Part shown: piece by piece, positions 1 to 10,100 of the stretch
Numbering within the stretch: position 1 is the stretch's first letter
Layout: each line of letters opens with the position of its first letter
Source of the DNA: Rhodobacterales bacterium
GTDB taxonomy: Bacteria; Pseudomonadota; Alphaproteobacteria; Rhodobacterales; Rhodobacteraceae
NCBI GenBank assembly: GCA_002747325.1
Contig: PDOZ01000017.1
Span: 1 to 37,272 of the forward strand
DNA length: 37,272 nucleotides
Direction: 5' to 3'
Program-made: the position numbers and the translations under genes
Notes under the pieces: generated by a model
Databases searched by the model: none
Seen by the model: the letters and a program-made list of their open reading frames with translations, nothing else
What the model was told of the DNA's origin: nothing

Positions 1-226
1 AAATCGCCTCCCCGCGCATTTTGGTGGTGGAATTAAACAACAACCTGAACGCTTTGGTCTCCCCACTGAACTTCACCCCAACCACATTCGACGCCGAAAT
101 TGGCCCGTCCGGGGTGTCAATATGTAACGTCATCTTCTGCCGCCAAGACCCGGTGCGCGGAATAAACTGGTCCCAGATGAACCAGACCAACAGCCCGGCA
201 AGAATGAGAAGAAGATAACGGTTCAT
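1..226 (-). CDS. Hypothetical membrane-anchored protein (C-terminus outside window)
   Basis: Reading the minus strand from the ATG at 224-226 gives an open frame of 75 codons that runs off the left edge without a stop. The N-terminus (MNRYLLLILAGLLVWFIWDQ) is a single hydrophobic segment after one arginine, so the protein is probably membrane-anchored or secreted with most of its length in the periplasm. The visible part after it is polar and beta-rich, with a stretch TLHIDTPDGPISAS. I do not recognise a family and cannot give a function. The gene begins at the edge of a 600-bp region without genes, so its promoter should lie between 227 and about 300. Confidence 0.6.
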   Translation of the reverse strand, partial: MNRYLLLILAGLLVWFIWDQFIPRTGSWRQKMTLHIDTPDGPISASNVVGVKFSGETKAFRLLFNSTTKMRGEAI

Positions 227-460
227 GCGGCGGGCTCCTGTGGGGAATGCGTGGGGGCGTGGGCTCGGTGGAGGAGAGCCGGGCCATGGGGCTGCTGGCA
301 CGGCGGGTAGGTCCGCGCGTGGTGTTTGGTGTGATGTTCGCAATCCCGCATCCGGCTCCCTCTTTCTCAAGCGACGCGATGCAGCCATCTTAGCGCATGT
401 TTGCGGCTTTCCAAAACGGGGAGTGGTTCAGGCGGGGGCAGAGCCGAAACCGCTCAATCT

Positions 461-494
461 GAAGCCCTTGAGGGTGTCTGAAATCAAGGGCTTC
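461..494. repeat. Perfect 11-bp inverted repeat (stem-loop)
   Basis: GAAGCCCTTGA at 461-471 is exactly complementary to TCAAGGGCTTC at 484-494, leaving a 12-nt loop. There is no T-run on either side, so it does not look like an intrinsic terminator. It lies about 65 bp before a terminator-like hairpin on the plus strand and could be part of the same structured transcript. Confidence 0.7.
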
Positions 495-558
495 GGGCGT
501 GTTCCGGGATGCGCCATGTCTTCGGGGTTTTGTCAAACGCCAGAGTTGCAGATGGGGC

Positions 559-600
559 GGGGCTGAGGGGCCAGCCCCTCAGGCTCCCCGGAGTATTTTT
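559..600 (+). terminator. Orphan intrinsic terminator on the plus strand
   Basis: CTGAGGGG (563-570) pairs perfectly with CCCCTCAG (575-582) around the loop CCAG. The stem extends with GGGG (559-562) and CCCC (586-589) across a 3-nt bulge. It is followed by GGAGTATTTTTG, which contains a T-run. No plus-strand gene lies upstream in the window. The sequence after the hairpin is nearly identical to the one after a minus-strand hairpin at 6792-6810. Confidence 0.55.
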
Positions 601-634
601 GCTAAGAAGAAAATGGTTTCAGGTTGATGGAATT

Positions 635-691
635 ATCAAAATTCGCGTTTGTAATCAGCAGGATGCGGATGGAGAGGCGGCGAATTTTGAT
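635..691. repeat. 57-bp palindromic dispersed repeat, copy A
   Basis: The element begins ATCAAAATTCGC (635-646) and ends with its exact reverse complement GCGAATTTTGAT (680-691). The centre contains AATCAGCAGGATGC. A second 57-bp copy lies at 28108-28164 and a left half at 33423-33453. All three are intergenic. Confidence 0.75.
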
Positions 692-824
692 ACAGATTCA
701 GCGATTTCTGCTTCAGGAAGAAGGGGGAGCAACAGGGCAAACGCCGCGCTGGTGGGTGGAGGGGTAGCGCGGTGGTTTATGGTTTTCGTTTGGCGGCAGA
801 GGCTGGCGGGGGCGGTGTTTGCCC

Positions 825-1952
<1,128 letters not shown>

Positions 1953-1983
1953 ATCCGCCTCGCTCTCCGCCCGTCGATGGGTG

Positions 1984-2012
1984 GACCAGATTTAAGCCGG
2001 GCAGAGGCGCGC
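1984..2012 (-). promoter_or_regulatory. Possible prfB promoter
   Basis: In the 71-bp gap between aglK and prfB the minus strand reads CTTGCGG, about 16-17 bp, then TTAAATC. TTG at -35 and TTAAAT at -10 fit a weak housekeeping promoter and would let prfB be expressed independently of the sugar operon. The match is modest and transcription start data are needed. Confidence 0.3.
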
Positions 2013-2023
2013 CGCAAGTCCGA

Positions 2024-3115
2024 TCAGACCCGTTTGCCACGGTGAAACAGGTGCATTTTCGCTGCGGGCGCCGTCAGGTGTACGGTTTCCCCGCGGGTGG
2101 GGGTGAAAATGCCGGGCAGTTTGGCGATGACATACCCGCTTTCGTCGGCCGCCTCCGGCGCTTCGAGATAGAGCAGCGTCACCTCGCCAAGCGCTTCGAC
2201 ATGAGCCACCCGCCCCGCATAAACCACCGGGTCGCCCGGCCCCGCCAGCCGCAAATCCTCCGGGCGAATGCCAAGGCGCACGGCCTCCCCCGCGAGCGCC
2301 GGGGCCGCCAGAACATCCGTCTGCACCGACTGCCCGGCAAGCGCCACCACCGCCCCTTCCCCTGCCCGCGCCAGCCGCCCGGAAAGCAGGTTCATCGCCG
2401 GGGCGCCGATGAATTGGGCCACGAATTCGCTCTGCGGTCGTTCATACAGCTCAAGCGGCGCCCCGACCTGCGCCACCCCCTGCTCCGCCAGCACCACGAT
2501 CCGGTCCGCCAGCGTCATCGCCTCGACCTGATCATGGGTGACGTAAATCATCGTGCGGTCGGGCATCCGCGCCTTGAGTTCGGCAATTTGCAGCCGGGTA
2601 GCGCCGCGCAGGGCAGCGTCGAGATTGGAGAGCGGTTCGTCGAACAGATAGACTTTCGGATTGCGCAGGATGGCCCGCCCGATGGCTACGCGCTGCCGCT
2701 GCCCGCCGGACAGCTCTTTGGGCAGGCGGTCGAGATACGCGGTCAGCCGCAACATCCCCGCCGCCCGGCGCACCGCCGCGTCGATCTCCGCCCGGCGCTT
2801 GCGGGCGATTTTCAGCGCGAAGGCCATGTTGTCATACACCGTCATATGCGGATAGAGCGCATAGCTTTGAAACACCATGGCAATGCCGCGCTGGCTCGGC
2901 GGCAGGTCATTGACCCGCTCCCCGTCGATGCACAGATCCCCGGCGCTGATCTCTTCCAGCCCGGCAATCATCCGCAGGAGGGTGGTCTTGCCGCAGCCCG
3001 ACGGGCCGACAAAAACCACCAGTTCTCCGCTGGGGATATGCAGGTCAATGCCGCGCAGCACCGTGCCGCCGCCTGCGTAGGTCTTGCCGATGCCGGTCAG
3101 TTGCAACTCCGCCAT
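2024..3115 (-). CDS. aglK: Sugar ABC transporter ATP-binding protein, AglK/MalK/UgpC type
   Basis: ATPase subunit that powers the importer encoded by the three upstream genes. The 363-residue protein has Walker A GPSGCGKT (37-44), the Q-loop glutamine in VFQSYALYP (Q83), signature LSGGQ (135-139) and Walker B VYLFDE (155-160). About 130 further residues form the C-terminal OB-type regulatory domain typical of MalK/UgpC proteins. GGAGG lies just before the ATG, and only 9 bp separate it from the stop of aglG. The gene name rests on the operon context. As an isolated protein it could equally be called UgpC or MsmX. Confidence 0.9.
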   Translation of the reverse strand: MAELQLTGIGKTYAGGGTVLRGIDLHIPSGELVVFVGPSGCGKTTLLRMIAGLEEISAGDLCIDGERVNDLPPSQRGIAMVFQSYALYPHMTVYDNMAFALKIARKRRAEIDAAVRRAAGMLRLTAYLDRLPKELSGGQRQRVAIGRAILRNPKVYLFDEPLSNLDAALRGATRLQIAELKARMPDRTMIYVTHDQVEAMTLADRIVVLAEQGVAQVGAPLELYERPQSEFVAQFIGAPAMNLLSGRLARAGEGAVVALAGQSVQTDVLAAPALAGEAVRLGIRPEDLRLAGPGDPVVYAGRVAHVEALGEVTLLYLEAPEAADESGYVIAKLPGIFTPTRGETVHLTAPAAKMHLFHRGKRV

Positions 3116-3124
3116 TGCGCCTCC

Positions 3125-4264
3125 TTACCTGTCCGAACCGGCCAGAAGCCCGCGCACAAGGTAGCGTTGCAGGGTAAAAAACACCAGCAGCGGCACCAGC
3201 ATTGACACAAACCCCGCCGCCGCCAGCAATTCCCAATTGCCGCCAAAAGTGCCGGAAAGCTCGCGAAGCTGCGCGGTCATTACCGTGGTTTCGCCGCTGG
3301 CATCCATGAGGAACACCCGCGCCACCAGAAGGTCGTTCCAGGTCCAGAGGAATTGGAAAATGGCGAAAGCGGCCAGCGCGGGGAAAGAGAGCGGCAGGAC
3401 GATGCGGGTAAAAATCTGCCATTCCGTCGCCCCGTCGAGGCGCGCGTTCTCGATGATGTCGCGCGGCAGTCCCGCCATGTAATTGCGCAACAGGTAAATC
3501 GCCAGCGGCAGGCCGAAGCCGGTATGGGCCAGCCAGACCCCGACATAGCCCTTGCCGATCCCCAGTTCGAGATGCAGGCGCAAAAGCGGGATCAGCGCCA
3601 GTTGCAGCGGCATGACCAACAGCCCGACAATCGCGGCCAGCAGCAGCGCCCGGCCGGGAAACACCATCCAGGCCAGCGCATAGGCAGCAAAGGCGGCGAG
3701 CAGCAGGGGCAGGAGCGTGGCCGGAAGGGCGACGGCCAGCGTGGTATAAAAGGCTTTCAACATGCCGCCCTCGCCGGAAAATAAAACGTGGCGGTAATTG
3801 TTCAGCGTGAATTGCGGCGGGACGCGCAGGGTGACGAAAATCCGCTGGCCGCGCGGGCCGGAAAACGCTTCGGTCCGCACCATCCGGTACTGCCCGTCCG
3901 CCGTCACGGTGATCGTGCCGCCGCCCTTCAGCGCCGCCGTTTCGCCGGGCGCGAACGCGTCATGGGCGCGCGCGGCAATGCCCCAGCGCAGCAGCGCGCC
4001 CCCCTCGCCCGGCGCAAACAGATCGCCCTCGAGGACGAACAGCGCCCCCTCGCGGTGCTGATCTCGCGGGGGCGCGGCGCGCAGGCGCAGGCTTTGTGCG
4101 CTGGGAAACAGCGCTTTCCACCAGCCGCTGCCCGCCATCTGATCCGCCGTGCGCAGCGAGGACACAAACAGCCCCAGCGTCGGCGCGAGCCAGAGCAGCA
4201 CCAGCAGCAGCACCGCCCCATGCTGGACCCGGATCAGCGCTGGCCGGCGCCTCAGCCCGCTCAT
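3125..4264 (-). CDS. aglG: Alpha-glucoside-type ABC transporter permease, AglG-like
   Basis: Inner-membrane permease of the MalG type (379 residues). After the first membrane segment (about residues 12-33) it has an unusually long periplasmic insertion of roughly 120 residues before the core helices, beginning LRTADQMAGSGWW. As I recall, this is characteristic of AglG. The ATPase-coupling EAA loop is visible as ENARLDGATEWQIFTRIVLP. The start at MSGLRRRPA was chosen because its ATG overlaps the aglF stop by 4 bp (ATGA). An upstream in-frame ATG would lie inside aglF. It forms the channel together with AglF. Confidence 0.88.
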   Translation of the reverse strand: MSGLRRRPALIRVQHGAVLLLVLLWLAPTLGLFVSSLRTADQMAGSGWWKALFPSAQSLRLRAAPPRDQHREGALFVLEGDLFAPGEGGALLRWGIAARAHDAFAPGETAALKGGGTITVTADGQYRMVRTEAFSGPRGQRIFVTLRVPPQFTLNNYRHVLFSGEGGMLKAFYTTLAVALPATLLPLLLAAFAAYALAWMVFPGRALLLAAIVGLLVMPLQLALIPLLRLHLELGIGKGYVGVWLAHTGFGLPLAIYLLRNYMAGLPRDIIENARLDGATEWQIFTRIVLPLSFPALAAFAIFQFLWTWNDLLVARVFLMDASGETTVMTAQLRELSGTFGGNWELLAAAGFVSMLVPLLVFFTLQRYLVRGLLAGSDR

Positions 4265-5241
4265 CCGCCCCCCTCCCCGCGCAAATGGCGCAGGTTCCAG
4301 ACGAGGATCGGCAGAACCATCACCAAGATCACCACCGCAGAGGCCGAGGCAACGCCCCAATCATCCGCCACGAACAGTTGATTGAACATGTAATTGGCCA
4401 AAACCTGTGTGCCCCATTGCCCGTTGGTCATGGTGTAAACGATATCGAACACTTTCAGCACCGTCAGCGTGATGGTGGTCCAGACCACGACAAGGGTCGC
4501 GCGGATTTGCGGCACCTGAATGCTAAAGAAAATCTGCACCGGGCTGGCCCCGTCGATCACCGCCGCTTCGACGGTGTCGCGCGGCACCCCGCGCAGCGCC
4601 GCCGACAGGATCACCGTGGCAAAGCCGGTCTGAATCCAGATCAACACCACCATCAGCGCCAGCGTGTTCCACCCCGCCAGCGTCAGCCAATGCACCGGCT
4701 CCCCGCCCCCCAGCGCCAGATACAGCGCGTTGAGCACCCCAATCGGCTCCTGCCCCGCCGGGCGCGCGTCATAGACCAGCTTCCAGATCACCGACGCGCC
4801 TACGAGGCTGATTGCCATCGGCATGAAGAGAATGGCACGGGCCAGCGCGCCCCAGCGGAGCCGGTCGGTCAGCCCGGCACATATCAGCCCCAACCCGGTC
4901 GAAACGGCGGGCACCACCGCGAGCCAGACAAGATTGTTGCGAAACCCCTCCCAGAATTTCGGGTCCTGGCCCATCCGCCGGTAATTCTCCCAGCTGACAA
5001 AGCGAAACTGCATCCCCGGCAGACGTTCCGACAGCGACAGGCGCAGGGTTTCCACCAGTGGATAGACGAGATACAACCCCAGCATAAACAGCGCCGGAAA
5101 CAGAAACACCCACGGCCGCAACAGGCTGGCGCGCGCGGGGCAAAACAACCTGTCGAGCAACAAACCGGCCAGCCAGTAATAGAGCAAACACCCCCCGCCC
5201 GCGACAAGAAGGAACGCACCGCTCAGAAGCACCGGATACAT
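4261..5241 (-). CDS. aglF: Alpha-glucoside-type ABC transporter permease, AglF-like
   Basis: MalF-type inner-membrane permease (326 residues). It has two hydrophobic segments near the N-terminus (residues 5-30 and 43-66), then the core helices. The coupling loop reads EAAVIDGASPVQIFFSIQVP, the sequence that docks on the ATPase. GGAGG stands before the ATG, 12 bp after aglE. It ends in a 4-bp overlap with aglG, implying coupled translation and 1:1 assembly. The sugar transported cannot be read from this subunit. Alpha-glucosides such as sucrose, trehalose or maltose are inferred from the AglG-type insertion in its partner. Confidence 0.88.
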   Translation of the reverse strand: MYPVLLSGAFLLVAGGGCLLYYWLAGLLLDRLFCPARASLLRPWVFLFPALFMLGLYLVYPLVETLRLSLSERLPGMQFRFVSWENYRRMGQDPKFWEGFRNNLVWLAVVPAVSTGLGLICAGLTDRLRWGALARAILFMPMAISLVGASVIWKLVYDARPAGQEPIGVLNALYLALGGGEPVHWLTLAGWNTLALMVVLIWIQTGFATVILSAALRGVPRDTVEAAVIDGASPVQIFFSIQVPQIRATLVVVWTTITLTVLKVFDIVYTMTNGQWGTQVLANYMFNQLFVADDWGVASASAVVILVMVLPILVWNLRHLRGEGGG

Positions 5242-5253
5242 CGTCGCCTCCGG

Positions 5254-6522
5254 TTACTGCAACGCATCCCACCGCGCCTGTATCTGCGCCGCCACCGCCT
5301 CCGCCGAGGCTCCGCCAACATACTCCACCATGCCGGTCCAGAACGCCCCCGTGCCGATGGCGCCCGGCATCAGATCGGAGCCGTCAAAGCGAAAGGTGGT
5401 GGCGGAAAGCAGAATATCGTTCATCTTGCGCAGGCTCGGATCGGCAAATGCCTGCGGATCGACGCCCTTATGCGGGGTCAGGAAATTCCTCCGCCCCATC
5501 CAAAACTCATGCGCCTCCACGCTCTTGAAAAACTCAATCAATTCATGGGCTTCCGGGCTGGCATTGGGTATGGCCCAAAACGTGCCCGCCCCCAAAACCG
5601 GCTTGCCAAAATCCTTGCCCGCATAGGCCGGGAAATAGAAGAAATCCACATCCTCGCCCACCACCGTGCCCTGCGGAAAAAACGACGGCACAAACGACCC
5701 CTGCCGGTGCATGAAACAGGCCGGGGGCAGCGAGAACAGGCCCTTCGGACTGTCGCGCACATCGGTGCTGGCCACGCCCCGCGCCCCGCCAAGCATGAAC
5801 GCATCCTTGCGCACAAACCAGCCAAATTCCTCAATCGCCGCGATCACCTTCGGGTCGGTGAATTTCATCTCATTCGACACCCAGGCGTCATAATCCGCCG
5901 GGCTTTGTGTGCGCAACATCATGTCCTCGACCCAATCCGTCGCGGGCCAGCCCGTCGCCGCTTCCGACCCGATGCCAAAACACCACGGCGTCCCCCCATC
6001 GGCCACGATCTGCTCCGTCAGCGCCTTCAACTCCTCCAGGCTCTGCGGCACCGCATAGCCCGCCTCCTCGAAATTCTCCGGCACATACCAAACCAACGAT
6101 TTCAGATCGGCCTTGAACATGAACCCAAACAGCTTTTGCGCGCCGGTCTCATCCGCATAAGTCCCCAGATCGGCCCAGACCTCCCCGGAAGCATAATTCT
6201 CGCGAATCCAATCCGCCGTGCCCTCCGCCAACGGCGTCAGATAACCCTGCGCCGCCAGACTGGCCGCCAGCCCCGGCTGCGGAAAGGCCGCCACATTGGG
6301 CGCCGACCCCGCCGCCGTATCCACCCGGATCTGCTGCTCGAAACTGTCAGACCCCACATGCCGCACCCGATGCCCGGTCCGCTGCTCGAAAAGCTCAAAC
6401 AGCGCGGAAACATCCGCCCCATCCGCCCCGGTCCACGGATGCGCCACCGTCAACTCCCCCGCCTGCGCCAGCCCTGCCGACACCCCCAGCGCCGCAACCG
6501 CGCAAACCAACGCATTTCTCAT
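5254..6522 (-). CDS. aglE: Alpha-glucoside-type ABC transporter substrate-binding protein, AglE-like
   Basis: Periplasmic solute-binding protein (422 residues) that captures sugar for the AglFGK importer. A signal peptide is clear (MRNALVCAVAALGVSAGLAQA), and the mature protein begins near GELTVAHPWTG. The body has the usual features of family 1 sugar-binding proteins, including GSAPNVAAFPQPGLAASLAAQG. The start at 6522 is preceded by GGGAGGGA and is preferred over an upstream in-frame ATG at 6552. First gene of the operon. No alpha-glucosidase (aglA) or LacI-type aglR gene lies nearby in this window. Confidence 0.88.
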   Translation of the reverse strand: MRNALVCAVAALGVSAGLAQAGELTVAHPWTGADGADVSALFELFEQRTGHRVRHVGSDSFEQQIRVDTAAGSAPNVAAFPQPGLAASLAAQGYLTPLAEGTADWIRENYASGEVWADLGTYADETGAQKLFGFMFKADLKSLVWYVPENFEEAGYAVPQSLEELKALTEQIVADGGTPWCFGIGSEAATGWPATDWVEDMMLRTQSPADYDAWVSNEMKFTDPKVIAAIEEFGWFVRKDAFMLGGARGVASTDVRDSPKGLFSLPPACFMHRQGSFVPSFFPQGTVVGEDVDFFYFPAYAGKDFGKPVLGAGTFWAIPNASPEAHELIEFFKSVEAHEFWMGRRNFLTPHKGVDPQAFADPSLRKMNDILLSATTFRFDGSDLMPGAIGTGAFWTGMVEYVGGASAEAVAAQIQARWDALQ

Positions 6523-6636
6523 CAAATTCCCTCCCGAACCAACGCGCCCCACATTGCCCGCATAACCTGAAACAATACGCCCAACCCCTCCTCAGGGTTG
6601 CGCTCAAAATGCGATACATTCTTCAACGAAAACTGT

Positions 6637-6686
6637 AAATGCCCAGCCCCGAATGCCCAGCCCCAAATACCCAGCCCCAAATACCC
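6637..6686. repeat. 14-bp tandem repeat, about 3.5 copies
   Basis: Units AAATGCCCAGCCCC, GAATGCCCAGCCCC and AAATACCCAGCCCC follow each other exactly, then a partial AAATACCC. The array lies 115 bp upstream of the aglE start. Copy number could vary by slippage, and it may influence transcription of the operon. Confidence 0.85.
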
Positions 6687-6766
6687 GGGCACCGCAAATC
6701 CCCATCCCGCCAATCCAAACGGCGTTTCAGCGATGTCGGCGCCAGCAAACCAACCCCGACGCCCCC

Positions 6767-6810
6767 TTCTTCTTAGCACAAATACTCAAAACCCGCCGGG
6801 AACCGGCGGG
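6767..6810 (-). terminator. Second minus-strand terminator with conserved tail
   Basis: CCCGCCGG (6792-6799) and CCGGCGGG (6803-6810) form a perfect 8-bp stem with a 3-nt loop. On the minus strand it is followed by TTTTGAGTATTTG and then TGCTAAGAAGAA. The 21-nt tail from GAGTATTT onward differs by one base from the tail of the plus-strand hairpin at 559-600. It lies about 110 bp beyond the first nrdJ terminator. Confidence 0.6.
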
Positions 6811-6910
6811 CCCGAAAGCTGCAAAAGCCCAAAACCGTCGCCACGACCCCCAGCGCCGATACAGGCGTTTTCAGCCTGAACCGCGAAACAAAAGAAAAAC
6901 GCAAAAGAAC

Positions 6911-6937
6911 AAAAGAAAAGGGCCCCCGAAGGGGCCC
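6911..6937 (-). terminator. nrdJ intrinsic terminator
   Basis: GGGCCCC (6920-6926) pairs with GGGGCCC (6931-6937) around a 4-nt loop. On the minus strand the stem is followed by TTTTCTTTTG. It lies about 155 bp after the nrdJ stop codon. Confidence 0.75.
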
Positions 6938-7076
6938 AGTTTTGCTGATAAGGCTCATCGTTGTTACCGCCCGTTTGTTTTTGCCTGCGGCCTTATCCGC
7001 GGGCGGGAAATCCCGCACCCTTCCGGGCCGATCTGACTTGGGAACAGCGGCCCGGGAACTCTGCTTTCGTTACATG

Positions 7077-7106
7077 CTTAGCTACACCCCACCTTAGCTA
7101 CACCCC
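7077..7106. repeat. Tandem duplication of the nrdJ 3' end
   Basis: CTTAGCTACACCCC occurs at 7077-7090 and again at 7093-7106, a 16-bp period. The second copy covers the last codons and stop of nrdJ, so the first is a duplicated tail lying just beyond the stop. Probably replication slippage. Confidence 0.8.
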
Positions 7107-10100
7107 GTCGTCGCGCCGCAGGTATTGCACTTCATGCAGGTACCGTTGCGCACCAGCGTGTAATTGCCGCAATCGCCGCAGGGATCGCCCTCAAAGCCCT
7201 GCATCCGGGCCTTGGTGCGCTCGCTCATGGTGACGGTGCCGGAGGAAACCGCCGTGCTGGACGCGGCACTGATGGTGGTCGCCGAGCGTAAAACTGCCCC
7301 GCCCGCCACAGCTCCCGCCGTTTCCGGCACCAGCGTGTTGAGCGCCGTCACCGGATCGGCACCCGCGTCCACGACCTCACCGCCAGCAACCACCCCGTCC
7401 TGCGCGCCGCCCTGCAACACGACCAGTTCCTGCGGCAGTCGCTTGCGCAGATAGCCGGTCGAGGAGACCTGCTTCAGCATTTCCAGCGAGCGGTTGGCGG
7501 CGTTTTCCGACAATTCCTGCACATTGGCCACGCCCTCTTCCGCGCCGCGCCCGAGATCGTCGAAGCTGGCCCCCGCCGGTTTGACATGGGCGAGATCGGT
7601 GCGGTCGAGATACGACACCGCCAGCTCGCGGAAGATGTAATCGAGGATCGAGGTAGCGTTCTTGATCGAATCGTTGCCCTGCACCATCCCCGCCGGTTCG
7701 AACTTGGTGAAGGTGAAGGCGTCGACAAACTCCTCCAGCGGCACCCCGTATTGCAGCCCGACCGACACGGCGATGGCGAAATTGTTCATCATGGCGCGAA
7801 AACCCGCGCCCTCCTTGTGCATGTCGATGAAAATCTCGCCCAGATGCCCGTCGGCATATTCGCCGGTGCGCAGATAGACCTTGTGCCCGCCGATGGTGGC
7901 CTTCTGGGTGTAGCCCTTGCGGCGGTCGGGCATTTTCTCGCGCCCGCGCGCCACCTCTTTGATCACCACCTTCTCGATCACCTTCTCCGCCAGCACTTCC
8001 GCCTTTTCCTGCGGCGTGCCGGTGGTGAGGATCTCCTCCGCTTCCTCGTCGTCCTCCACCAGCGCCGAAGCCAGCGGCTGCGACAGTTTCGAGCCGTCGC
8101 GATACAGCGCATTGGCCTTGATGCCCAGCGACCACGACAACTCGTAAGCCTTCTGACAATCTTCGATCGTGGCGTCGTTCGGCATGTTGATGGTCTTGGA
8201 AATGGCGCCGGAAATGAAGCTTTGCGCCGCGGCCATCATGTGAATATGCGCCTCGGTGGAGAGGTAGCGCGTGCCCTTCTTGCCGCAGACATTGGCACAG
8301 TCAAACACCGGGTAATGCTCTTCCTTCAGGAAGGGCGCGCCTTCGAGCGTCATGGTGCCGAGCGCGTGGTCGTTGGCGGCGTCAATATCGCCCTTGGAAA
8401 AGCCCAGATGGGTCAGGATGGAGAAGGTCGGATCGTTGAGTTGTTCGTCCGTAAGCCCAAGATTTTCCTTGCAGAATTCCTCACCTAGCGTCCACTGGTT
8501 GAACAGGAAGCGAATGTCGAAGGCGCCTTTCAGCCCGTCCTCCAGCAGCGCCAGCTCCGCCTCACCAAAGCCCTTCTGCATCAGGGTCGAGGTGTTGATC
8601 CCCGGCGCGTTGCCCAGGCTGCCATGCCCGACCGCATAGGCGATGATTTCCTCAATCTCGGCCGAAGAATAGCCCAGCGTTTCCAGAGCAGCAGGCACCG
8701 AACGGTTGATGATCTTGAAGAAGCCGCCGCCCGCCAGTTTCTTGAATTTGACGAGGGCGAAATCCGGCTCGATGCCGGTGGTATCGCAATCCATCACCAG
8801 CCCGATGGTGCCGGTCGGGGCCAGCACCGAAACCTGCGCGTTGCGGTAGCCATACATCTCGCCCAGCGACAGCGCCTCGTCCCAGCTCGCCATCGCCAGC
8901 TCCGCCAGACGCGGATCGGGGCAACCGGCAAGGTCGAGCGGCACCGGCGTGACCGCCAGCCCTTCATAGCCCTCGGTCGCGCCGTAAGCGGCGGTGCGGT
9001 GGTTGCGGATGACGCGCAGCATGTGCTGCTTGTTGCGGGCAAAGCCGTCAAACGGGCCAAGCTCGCTCGCCATTTCGGCGGAGGTGGCATACGCGGTGCC
9101 GGTCATGATCGCGGTCAGCGCCCCCGCCAGCGCCCGGCCTTCCGGGCTGTCATAGGCGATGCCGAGGTTCATCAGCAGCCCGCCGATATTGGCGTATCCC
9201 AGCCCCAAGGTGCGAAAATCATAGGATAATTGCGCGATTTCCTTGGAGGGGAACTGCGCCATGGTGACGGAGATTTCCAGCGTGATGGTCCAGAGCCGGG
9301 TCGCGTGGGCATAGCCGGTGGCGTCGAAATTTTGACCTTTAAGGAAGGTCAGCAGGTTCATTGAGGCGAGGTTACAAGCCGTATCATCGAGGAACATATA
9401 TTCCGAACACGGGTTGGAGCCGCGAATCGGGCCGTCTTCCGGGCAGGTATGCCAGGCGTTGATCGTGTCGTGATACTGGATGCCCGGATCGGCGCAGGCC
9501 CAGGCAGCGTGGCCGATCTGTTCCCACAGATCACGCGCCTTGATGGTCTTGGCCACGGTGCCATCGGTGCGCCGGATCAGCTCCCAGTCGGCATCCCTCT
9601 GCACCGCCTTCAGGAAGGCATCGGTCACGCGCACCGAGTTGTTCGAGTTCTGACCCGAAACCGTGGCGTAAGCCTCGCTGTCCCAATCGGTGTCATAGGT
9701 CGGGAATTCGATCGAGGCATAGCCCTGACGGGCATAATCCAGCACCCGCTTGACGTAATTCTCTGGAATGGCGACCTTTTTCGCCGCGCGGATGGCGGAT
9801 TTCAGCGCCGGATTGACCTTCGGGTCGGTCGCGCCCTCCTCGGTGCCGTCCCAGCCCTGAATGGCGTCAAAAATCGCGTTCAGATGCGCTTCGTGCATCT
9901 TCGACCCGGCGACGAGGGACGCCACCTTCTGCTCTTCCTTCACCTTCCAGTTGATGTATTCCTCGATATCCGGGTGGTCCGCATCGACGATCACCATCTT
10001 GGCGGCGCGTCGCGTGGTGCCCCCGGATTTGATCGCCCCGGCCGCGCGGTCGCCGATCTTGAGAAAGCCCATCAGGCCGGAGGATTTACCCCCGCCGGAC

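Larger units (their letters stand above)
227..824. other. Gene-free region with two hairpins and a palindromic repeat
   Basis: About 600 bp between the small membrane protein and prfB. Short open frames exist on both strands, but none has a good ribosome site or a recognisable protein. The region holds a perfect 11-bp inverted repeat (461-494), a plus-strand terminator-like hairpin (559-600) and a 57-bp palindromic repeat (635-691). A plus-strand terminator without a plus-strand gene in front suggests an unannotated transcript, possibly a small RNA. Confidence 0.6.
6523..7093. other. Intergenic region upstream of aglE and downstream of nrdJ
   Basis: About 570 bp without a supported gene. It contains the aglE leader with a strong ribosome site, a 14-bp tandem repeat (6637-6686), and two minus-strand hairpins followed by T-runs (6920-6937 and 6792-6810). 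It also has a duplicated nrdJ tail (7077-7106). No consensus promoter for aglE is obvious. Confidence 0.6.

Noticed and set aside
225..566. Small plus-strand open frame in the leading gene-free region
   Set aside because: Glycine/arginine-rich composition, no ribosome site, and a run through a strong stem-loop. It does not look like a protein. It was considered because an orphan terminator follows.
4096..6570. Open frame of 824 codons on the plus strand opposite the agl operon
   Set aside because: It is antisense to four well-supported genes, rich in R, P, H and Q as expected from GC-rich reverse frames, and has no family signal or ribosome site.
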